NCBI GenBank assembly: GCA_000151295.1 | Contig: GG745330.1 | Span: forward strand, 1,834,201-1,878,531 | Length of the DNA: 44,331 nt | Source of the DNA: Allomyces macrogynus ATCC 38327 | Lineage: Eukaryota; Blastocladiomycota; Blastocladiomycetes; Blastocladiales; Blastocladiaceae | Direction: 5' to 3' | The notes under the pieces: model-generated | Seen by the model: the letters and a program-made list of their open reading frames with translations, nothing else | What the model was told of the DNA's origin: nothing | The model's database searches: none | Translations under genes and position numbers: made by a program | Part shown: piece by piece, positions 21,982-30,500 of the stretch | How positions within the stretch are numbered: the stretch's first letter is position 1 | Layout of the letters: every line of letters begins with the position of its first letter

Positions 21982-22722
21982 GGTGGCGACAAGAGCGGCG
22001 CTCGACAGCTACTCGGCGGGGGAGCAGGTGGGAAAGGTGGAGAAGGTGCAGGACGGAGAAGCGCGCCATATACGCGATCGAAACGGCCGGGGGGGGGGGG
22101 GGGGGTGGGGCGCGCGGCGCATGCTGATGAACTGTACCGTGATGTTTTGGGAAGGGGACAACACAAGGGAGCGACGGGACAACAGAACGAGGCGCGGCGT
22201 GTCATGGCTGCTGGCGTGCGGCGGTTGAGGGGCGGGGCACTGCGCCGTGCGCGTCGTCGTCGGGCGACCTGATCGGGGGCGGGAGCCACGCGGGCTTGGC
22301 CGGCGCGCGCGAGAACAAGGACCGGTGGAGAGTGGAGCCATGAAGCAGAAGCGCAAGCATTTCAGGCCAATGCCGTTGTCGTTGGCGGGAGCGGGCTCGT
22401 GTTGGTTGTACGGTGCACCGGATGTCTCGCGACGCGTTGACCTTGGTGCCATCGTGGGGTCGTGGCGCTGTCACCGCGCGCACGGCGCCGATTTTGGCAC
22501 ATCCCGACAGGCAGCACGCGCACAAGATGCGTGCTTGCTCACGGTGCGCGCGGAAGGAGAGGAGGAGGGGAGCCAGCACGACCCGAGGGCGGCAGGGTCT
22601 GAGCAGGCGGAAACAACAACGCGGTAAGGAGAAAACGCGTGCATTCGGTCCATGGCACTTCCATCTCGGCGCGAACCCAAGCGCGTCCAGTCTGAGTCCC
22701 ACCCAGTCCAACGTCTCCACGG
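21982..22722. other. Intergenic region upstream of the YABBY-type gene
   Basis: 741 bases without a credible gene; open frames on both strands lack family features. It holds the promoter of the YABBY-type gene, the 3' side of the LIM gene and a 17-G run. Confidence 0.5.
22089..22105 (+). repeat. 17-base poly-G tract
   Basis: Uninterrupted G run about 110 bases upstream of the YABBY-type start codon (minus-strand gene), preceded by GGCC and followed by TGGGG. Potential G-quadruplex and slippage site. Confidence 0.95.
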
Positions 22723-23572
22723 TCACTGCGCACCAGCGCCGGACGCGGCGCCGGACACAATCCGGTCAAAGTCGGCCTTGCACAGGAACCGGTCGCCGAC
22801 TTGAAGTGCCTTCATGTCGTCGAACGGCGCGCCGCATTCCTAGCCGTCGCGGACAAACGCGGCCATCAACTCCCCCTTCTCCACCCTCTCCACCAACGTA
22901 CCGCCGCCCACGCCCATCCACACGTACGTAGCACGTAAAGCACCGATGGTGGTACTTCTTGTCGTTAATCACGAGCATTTCCGCGCGCCCGTCGTCACCG
23001 ACCCCAATCTTCTCCCCGCACCGAGCGCACTCCGGCGCGATCGACGCCGAATAACACGTGCGGCACGCCAGTCCACCGTTGGGCGTCTCAAAGAACGGCG
23101 TGCCCACGAGTGCCGTGTTGCACGTCGAGCACGCAAAACAAGCCTCGTGGAAAGCCATGGCGCCGTCCTTGATCGACAAAATCTGGCCCGACGCGATCGG
23201 CAGCGCGCACCGCGTGCATTTCGGACAGAGGTCGGCCGTGTAGCACGTGTCGCAGACGGGTTGGGTCGCGACGAGCACGTAAGGCACACCAAAGAGGGCG
23301 GCCGAGCAGCGCGTGCACGCGAAGTGCGCGCGGTGGTAGGTCTGCTCGTTGGCGTAGGTGATCGCGTCGGCTTCCTTGATCGGCTCTATCCGCGCACGCA
23401 TCGGCACGTCAATCATGCTGTTGACGACGGCAAGGAGGCGGGGCCATGGGAGAGGACACTTGCCGTCGCACGTTGCGCAGTAGCCGCGAATCTTGCCCAT
23501 CGATCCGTCGTGGATCGCGGCCAAGTCCCGCTTGAGGTGAGCAAAGACCGTGTCGATCATCGTCTCGCCCAT
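22723..23572 (-). CDS. Three-LIM-domain protein
   Basis: Exons 23572-23464, 23385-22928 and 22839-22723 give 227 residues. LIM1 is built across intron 1 (CATCDEPIKEADAITY, then TYHRAHFACTRC), LIM2 starts CPKCTRCALPIASGQIL, and LIM3 is CARCGEKIG ... KKYHHRCFTCYECGAPFDD, assembled across intron 2. LIM domains bind two zinc ions each and mediate protein contacts, often at the actin cytoskeleton or in signalling. Intron 1 opens with GCAAGT rather than GT; only this choice restores the CxxC spacing and frame. The N-terminus is uncertain: a further exon-like piece starts after a TTGATAG acceptor at 23661 but does not join in frame to Met at 23572. Confidence 0.82.
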
Positions 23573-23970
23573 GATGTGCGATTGTCTTTGGAAATGATTG
23601 AATGGATTTGCAGCAAGTTGACGTCGTGCTGAATGGGCCAAGGGTTCGTGTCGATGATGGCCTATCAAGGACTGGAAATTTGTCAGAAATGGAGCCTCGC
23701 GGCTCGCATCGCTTGGCTTTGCTCTTCGCTCGACCACTGTCAAAGTGTCAACCACACCAAAAAACAAGTCAGACCGAAGGAAGCGATATGACGGCCACAA
23801 TAGAGCAAGCAAGAAAATGAATTACATTGTCACAAAAACGATTGAAAGCACTGCGTCTAGTTCGTCCCATCAAAATCGGCATGGCGCAAAACGTACAGGC
23901 AGCAAAATCGCGACCAAAAACTCCAAAGAGGACGGAGAGACCGGCCGACCTCGAAACCCATCACAGCTGA
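23573..23970. other. Short spacer, LIM 5' side and F-box 3' side
   Basis: AT-richer than its surroundings. May contain a 5' exon or leader of the LIM gene (acceptor-like TTGATAG near 23661); otherwise nothing recognised. Confidence 0.4.
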
Positions 23971-25527
23971 TCAAACTTGCACTGGCGGGACCGCCTTGAC
24001 CATCACCCGCGCCCACGGCCCTGAGACCGGCATCTTGCCATGCATCGCCAACAGCTGCGCGCCCATTGCCAACACCGATGCCGCACTCCCCAGTGCCCCG
24101 ACCACCACCACGATCCTCACCGCCGACTGAACCAGCGCGTGCCGGTACCGCCACATCCACCCGAACACACGATCCGCGTCCCGCAGCGCGAGCGCCAGAA
24201 CGCACATGGGCGCCGTAACGAGCAACCAGTGCGCGTCGAGTGCGACCGCCGCGTCGGTGAGAATCGCCCACGACGAGAGGTACAAGTCGCGTGCAAGGTG
24301 GCCCCAGACACCGTGTGCCGTCATCCGACGCAGACGGAGCCACGCGATGAATAAGAGCGGAGCGGCGAGAACCACGCCGGCGAGTTTGGCGGGTGTCAGG
24401 AGCACCTGATACAGATGTGTGCGCGCGTGCGCGCGAATCGTAGCCAGCACCGCGGGCCACCCGCCGTGGATCTCGCGCCACGTCACGCGCCACCGCCGGT
24501 ACCACGGCGCTGCCGTGCGTTTCTCGTACGCGAACGCCGTGTAGCAGCAGGCTGATGCGCGTGGTGCGTCGCGCGCGCACGCGCACGGGCCGACAACGGC
24601 GGCCGAGTCGGCCAAGACGCGGTACTGGTACTTGGCCGAGGGTTTGCGGCGCGTAATAGATGCCGGGAACACGCGCGTCGCACGTGTCGCAAAATCGCGT
24701 TGCACGAGCGATGCCCAGACAGCGTTCGAGTCGACGAGGGCGCGGAATCGGCGGCACGTGGCGGCGAGTTGCGCGAGGTCTTCGGCGTGGAGATGGTCGG
24801 TGACGCGGCACAGGATCTCGGCCGGGAGGGCGATTAAGGTGCTTGGGCGTGGTTGAGGATGGGCGATGGATGGTTGGCTGGCGAACACCGACCAGAGAAT
24901 GCGCGGCCAGGGCTGGAGCGGGAACCGGCGCCGCTGCAGGGCGCGCAGGTAGGTGACGCTCTTGCAGAGGGTGTGCGGCCACGAGTAAACGCTGGCGAGA
25001 AGCAGCGCGAGCGTGCCGAGATGGTGCGCGACAGTCGCGAGTTTGGCGGCCTTGGCCGTGCCTGTGCGGTACAAGCGATGGACCGACGCAGTCGCAGTGC
25101 GCCGCCATGATGGGGATGGTGACGTGGAGGATATGCGTTGCGAGTTGGCCGGCGAGCAAGAACTTGACGAGCATGGCGATGAAGAGCTTGTGCGCGACCG
25201 GGACCGGGACCGGGACCGAGAGCAGGAACGTGATGGCGAGGGCGACCGTGACCGGCACGATGATGAACACGACAGGTTGAGCGAGACGGACTTTCCGCAC
25301 GGGTCGGGCATGTTGTCAACATCATCGAGTGGGACCTGACCCGACGTAAGCGCTAGGAGGAATGCATCCATGTTTCGTTCCAGCTCAGCGTGTTGGTTGC
25401 TGTCGTCGTCAGAGAGTAATGGCGGCATCGTGGGATCGTCAGCGGCGACGGGGGCCGCGGCGTTTTGAGCGATTCCAGCTTCTGAGCCGCTCGTCGGCAG
25501 CCCTCCGCTGTCCGCGTCCATGGCCAT
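23971..25527 (-). CDS. F-box protein with Ser/Arg-rich N-terminus and membrane helices
   Basis: One open frame of 518 residues, starting MAMDADSG. Residues 85-135 are Ser/Arg-rich, encoded partly by GGGACC-type hexamers (25196-25218 on the plus strand). A hydrophobic segment follows (TLALLLASVYSW). The F-box lies near residues 230-280: LIALPAEILCRVTDHLHAED, then LAQLAATCRRFRALVDSN. The C-terminal part has several likely membrane helices (LAGVVLAAPLLFIAWL, WLLVTAPMCVLALAL, IVVVVGALGSAASVLAMGA). F-box proteins recruit substrates to SCF ubiquitin ligases through Skp1; a membrane-anchored F-box protein could act on membrane substrates, which is inference. The +1 frame over the Ser/Arg part is also open and hydrophobic with very high GC at third positions. 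Differences from the paralogue at 25956-26877 nevertheless fall mostly at third positions of the Ser/Arg frame, supporting that frame. An intron pair cannot be excluded. Confidence 0.65.
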   Translation of the reverse strand: MAMDADSGGLPTSGSEAGIAQNAAAPVAADDPTMPPLLSDDDSNQHAELERNMDAFLLALTSGQVPLDDVDNMPDPCGKSVSLNLSCSSSCRSRSPSPSRSCSRSRSRSRSRTSSSSPCSSSSCSPANSQRISSTSPSPSWRRTATASVHRLYRTGTAKAAKLATVAHHLGTLALLLASVYSWPHTLCKSVTYLRALQRRRFPLQPWPRILWSVFASQPSIAHPQPRPSTLIALPAEILCRVTDHLHAEDLAQLAATCRRFRALVDSNAVWASLVQRDFATRATRVFPASITRRKPSAKYQYRVLADSAAVVGPCACARDAPRASACCYTAFAYEKRTAAPWYRRWRVTWREIHGGWPAVLATIRAHARTHLYQVLLTPAKLAGVVLAAPLLFIAWLRLRRMTAHGVWGHLARDLYLSSWAILTDAAVALDAHWLLVTAPMCVLALALRDADRVFGWMWRYRHALVQSAVRIVVVVGALGSAASVLAMGAQLLAMHGKMPVSGPWARVMVKAVPPVQV

Positions 25528-25955
25528 GTGTTGGTGGCGTCAGGGAGAGAGAAGGGGCGCGATGGCGAAGAAAGAATCGATGGAGCCGTGCACAGAAAAA
25601 TAGGGACACAGGAACAAAGTTGCATCGAGACATCAGGGTTGAGCAAGGGCTTTTGGCAAGCTCAGCCACCCGGTTTCGATGTCTCCACGCCTCGTGATGT
25701 TCCGCCATGTTGCTTCATTCGTTGTCCACCTGGACAGGGGGTGCGATGGCGAAGCGTTCATCGAGCGTGGTTGTTCCTTGCGGGCCGTTCGTTGAGCAAA
25801 TTTCAACGCGAACGCTCGGACAGGCGCGGAGGTGCTGGACGTGGCCGCGCGGATGAACGCCGGCCAGCAGCAGAGCAGGCGGCGAGGCAACAGGCGTCTC
25901 TGCACGATCACGTGTGACTCGCTCGCCACAGTCAAGCCAAGCGACACCGGCCGCC
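25528..25955. other. Spacer between F-box paralogues
   Basis: 428 bases with no convincing gene. It may contain eroded 3' sequence of the upstream paralogue, but I could not align it with confidence. Confidence 0.35.
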
Positions 25956-26877
25956 TTACTCACGCACGAGCACAGGCCCACTCCCACGGCCGAATCGGTG
26001 GGCTCGCGAACGAAGCAGAAAAGTGAGAACAGGGGGGTCGGTGATGGTGGCAGATACGTCTGTCGCGCGGGGATCAGCCGTCATCAAAAAGATCAGTGAC
26101 GCCCAAACGAGATCGGAGTCGACCAAGAGACAAAGTTGCTGGCGCGTGGCGGCGAGTTTCACGATATCCTCGGCATGCAGATGGTCCATGATGCAGTGGA
26201 GCACCTCGGGCGGGAGCGTGAGCAACGTGCTAGACAGTGGTCGGTTCGCGTCAAGGTCACGCATTACCTGGCCGGTGAGCATTGACCAGGCGACGCGTGG
26301 CCAAGGCACGAGCGCGAACCGGCGTCGCCGGATCGCGTGCAAATAGGTGATGCCCTTGCAGATCGTGTACGGCCACGAGTAGATGCTCGCCAGCAGCAGT
26401 GCTGCTGTGCCGAATTGATGCGCGACCATCTCGAGGTTGGCAAACTTGACCGTGTCCGCTTGGAGCAGGCGCGGGGCCGATGCGGTCATTGCGGCATGGT
26501 ACCACGACAACGTTTGGTGAGACTTGGCGGGCGAGGAGGAGCGGGATGCAGGCGATGATTGGGTGCTGATGCGCGAGCGCGACCAGACCCGGGTTAGTGA
26601 AGGCGAACGCGAACGGCGAGATGAGGAGCACGACAGGTCGATCGGAGAGTTCACGAGCACATTTTCGGTGCCGTTGAGCGAGACTTGGTCCAAAGCAGAG
26701 GGTTGCCTGAGCGCGTTCATGGTTCGATCGCGTTGGTATTGAGGGTCGTCGATTTTGCGGCCGCGGTGGCCAAGCTGGGATTGTCGACAAAAACGGCGGC
26801 CGGTGCAGGGACTGGGGCCGCGTCCTTTCGAGGTGCTCCAGGCCCCTTGCGGGCAGTCTCCCGCTGTCAGCGTCCAT
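25956..26877 (-). pseudogene. Broken tandem paralogue of the F-box/membrane protein
   Basis: The start (MDADSGRLPARG, 26877) matches the intact copy (MDADSGGLPTSG) but lies in a different frame from the body of the gene. The body is clearly homologous: LSCSSSRRSRSPS (copy 1 LSCSSSCRSRSPS), GTAALLLASIYSWPYTICKG (copy 1 GTLALLLASVYSWPHTLCKS), and an F-box with LTLPPEVLHCIMDHLHAEDI. After VWASL it diverges, and it stops at 25956, losing all C-terminal membrane helices. The F-box Cys/Arg pair of copy 1 (ATCRRF) reads ATRQQL. A frame shift near the 5' end plus truncation points to a pseudogene, although a short functional form starting at an internal Met near 26719 is possible. Confidence 0.6.
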
Positions 26878-27584
26878 GGCAAATCGTCGATGGTGTTGAC
26901 GATGACAAGGACGCGAAGTACGCGGAGGATTGGAGAGGCTGGTCGGTCAGGTTTTCGCCAGGGTGGTGCCACCGGTTTTTCCTGATGCCACGGCTGGTGA
27001 GGTTGCGGCTCCCTGGGTCTGTTCTTCACCTGCAGAGGGGACGCCGACATGCTACGCGGAAATGAATGATTTGCGGCCATCCTTTTTCACCATCATCGAG
27101 CGGTGACAAGTGGAGCGGCGAGCGGCGGCGAGCTGCAAGAAATGGAGGAGCAAAGAGAAGGAGGTAATTGATGTTTTTAGGCGTCGTATCGCGTTCACGT
27201 GTGGGCGGTGGCCACAGCGCTGATCTGCCCTCCCTACTGCCCTCCTCTGCCCTCCACGGCTAAGCCAAACAACGGCGCGTAACCCGTCGACCGCCTACAG
27301 CCACCCGGTCCCACGTCGCGGCATCGTGTTCAACACGACGACCCGCCGCATTCATCGACGACCGCCCCACCAGCGTGCATGACGGTGTCCAGCCCCGCCC
27401 AGTCATGATGGTGCCAGCCGCTCTCAGCACGAGGCGCACCTGTTCAGCGACGGCAAGCCCAACACGAACGACGATGATGACAACGACGACGAATACAGCG
27501 ACAAAGACAGCAGCAGCAAAGTTAACGACGAGCGCACACGAACACCGCCGCCGTCGACAGCACGAAGCCGCGCCGCCACCGCCA
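26878..27584. other. Divergent spacer upstream of the receptor gene
   Basis: About 700 bases. The plus-strand frame of the receptor is open back to a Met at 27375 in a Thr/Arg-rich stretch, probably leader. No repeats or RNA genes seen. Confidence 0.4.
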
Positions 27585-30500
27585 ATGGCGACGCCAAAAT
27601 CCGCAGCTGCGCAGCTGCCGCCACCCCGGCTGCGACGGGCCCGTCTGGCATGGGCCCACACCGCCATGCTCGTCGCTCTCCTCGCGATGTGCTGGATGCC
27701 GATGCTTGCCGTCGCGCAGCAGGCACTGGCGCTCAACCTCACGCTGACTGTCGACCCGAGCCTGACCAGCTCCCCCGGCCAGCCCTCGACCACGTTTGCC
27801 AAGCTTGCCGATGCGTGGTCCTACGTGACAACATCGGCCGCATCAGTCACGGGCCCTGTCTACGCCAAAGTGCTCCTGCTCAACGGCACGCATTACCTGA
27901 CCGCGACCAACACGACGGTCATGGCGCCCACCTCGGACCGCGTCACGATCGAGCATTACCCGGTCTGGTGGACACCGCGCCTCTACGCCTACTCGAACGG
28001 GGCCATGTTTACCGACGCGCGGCTCGCGACCGTGCAGATCCGGCCCGACCCGGCGTTTGTGCCCTCTAATGCGAACCCCTGGGTCGTTGGCCGCGGCAAC
28101 GTCTCGCTCAGCTTCACGGGTGTGACCCTGTCGGCGTTTCGCTGGACTGACGACTCGGTCACGTCGCCGTGGGCCGTTTTTGACATGCGCGACACGTCGC
28201 AGCTCTCCATCATTTATTCCATTGTGCGCGATGCAGGTGTCGCCAATCCCGTGTTTGCCGTGACGGCCAGGGGCCAGAGTCGCGTGGTCGTGTCTTCCTC
28301 GTTTGTTGCGGCCGAAGGGCCCTCGGTGGATCTTGTCGCCAGTTCGTCCTGTTTTCCTTTCTCTCGATTCTTCTTCACTCGGGCATCCGACCTGACCCAA
28401 TCCGCACCGCATTCGTGACGGATCATAGGATTTAACGTCGAGTTCAGCGCCCAAGATACCGCGGCGCTCACCATTTCCAACACGACCTTCCTGTACCTGG
28501 GAGCATGGCGAGAGGCGATCATCAAGTCGACGGGAGTGGCCCCGACCGTCCTGGTGTCAAAATCCTACCTCAACAGTGCGTCCACCTGATTTCTTGTCAT
28601 TATTTGGTTTCGCACGATCATTTCTCACGGAATCGGGCATTCATTGCGTATCTAGTGAACTACGAGTTACCTGTGTTCCATGCCTATGGCTCGGTCGCCG
28701 TGTATGACCGCGTGGTGTTCCGGGGTGCGTAATCGACTCTGCGTTTGCACCGTTTCTTATTTCTTTGCTCCGTCGGCCCACTCGACTCACTCTGCGCGTG
28801 ATGGTCGCGAATGTAGGCAACACCGGCGTGCTCGCGTCCGGGACCGCGGGCGTGGGCATGGTTCTTTACGGCGCTTCGCTCCAGGCTTACGGCTGCACGT
28901 TCTCATGTACGCTGTTTTTGTCTTCGTTTTCCTCCTCTCGTCTCCGCGATCCGCCGCTCACCCTCCTGTTTGACACATCTCTCCAGACAACAATGGCGCG
29001 CAAACGGGCACATTTGTTTTTGCCAACGCCTACGGGTACATTGCCGACAGCGAGTTTATCGCCAATGAGCCGTCGGTGATCATGGTCGCGCGCGCCGCCG
29101 GCTCGACCGAGTTGACGATGGTGCGCAGCACGATCAGCAATTACACGTCGGCGAACCGGTTCTTCCAAATCAGTGAAACGGCGCGCGTTACCTTGGACTC
29201 GTGCGTGATCAGGGGTGCGTTGTTCCGTTGTTTCTCCACCTGTGGGTGATCTTGGTCAGCGACGTGAAGATTGACGCGACGCCCTGGATCTCATAGATAA
29301 CCAAGCCGCGTGGATCGCCGGGTCCTACATCACATCGCTGCTGCGCGTGTGGAACTCGACCATCACGGGTACGTCTACCTCTCACCGCCCATTCGGCGTG
29401 CGTTCCACCCGATGCGCCCGGACGCTCACCCTGTTCCATGGTTCATGCCCTCTCTATCTCTCCCTGCAGGCAACCAGTTTGGCCTGTCGTCGTTCTACAT
29501 TACACAAAACATTCACGCCGAGTTCATTGACAACAAGTTTATCAAGAACTACGCCGATAATTACTTTCTCGTGTCGGACCGCAATGGGACCATGTACATG
29601 AGAGGAAACAAGTTTATCGGTACGCATCCTGTTGTGCCTTTGAATCCTTGACCGCGGCTCTTTCGATTGGCCTGACCCGACGTGTTTCATCTCTGGTGAA
29701 TAGATAACACGTTTGGCGACAATGGCGGCCCCGTGGTCACTTTTGGCCGCAACCTGACCATGGTCGATACGGAATTCACGCGCAACGCCTACTCTTGGCT
29801 GGGCGCAGGCAACCGCCTGATCCAAGTGCAAGGGTCGGTGACTGGGACCGTGGTTAACATCGTGCGCGCCAACTTCACCGACAACAACGTGGGCAACGCG
29901 ATTATCGTCAACAATCTGGCCGCAGCCGTGACGGTCGAGTCGTCCACGTTTGTGCGCGGCGGCAACGCCCTGGTGACCAAGTCGACGGTGGGATCGCTGC
30001 GCGTCGACACGTCCACGTTTGAAAACAACAAACCCTTGGCCGACGGGTCGGTCGTCTTTGCGCAGGGGCCGGCATGGATCACGCGCAGCTCGTTTGTCAA
30101 CAATGTTGGCGCCGACGCGGGCGGCGCGGTCGTCTGGGTCCCGCAGTCCAAGAACCAGACGCTGATTGTCGACCAGTGCGCGTTCACGGGCAACGCCGCC
30201 GCGCAGGACGGCGGCGCGATCTACATGAACGGCGGGCTCGTGGCCAATACCGCCATCTTGCGCAACGTGTTTTCCAAGAACTTGGCCAAGCGCGGCGGCG
30301 CGATTTACGCGACCGACGGGACCGAGCCGATCACGGGTGTCGCGAGCAACACGTTCATCGGCAACTCGGCGCTCTCGGGCCAGGGACCCGACGTTGCGTC
30401 GCAGCCGATGACGCTGCAGGTCGCCTCGGGACCCGTCGGGCAGGGCAGCAAGTTTGTCCCGCCCAATGCGCAGACCTACTCGGGTGACACGATCGGCGCG

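Noticed and set aside
25027..25060. 22-base candidate intron (GTCCAT ... CACAG) in the F-box gene
   Set aside because: It would join the hydrophobic frame to the F-box frame exactly, but 22 bases is far below the 60-95 usual here, and the paralogue has no matching intron.
27375..27584. Upstream in-frame Met for the receptor
   Set aside because: Would put 70 Thr/Arg-rich residues before the signal peptide; Met 27585 gives a normal secretory start.
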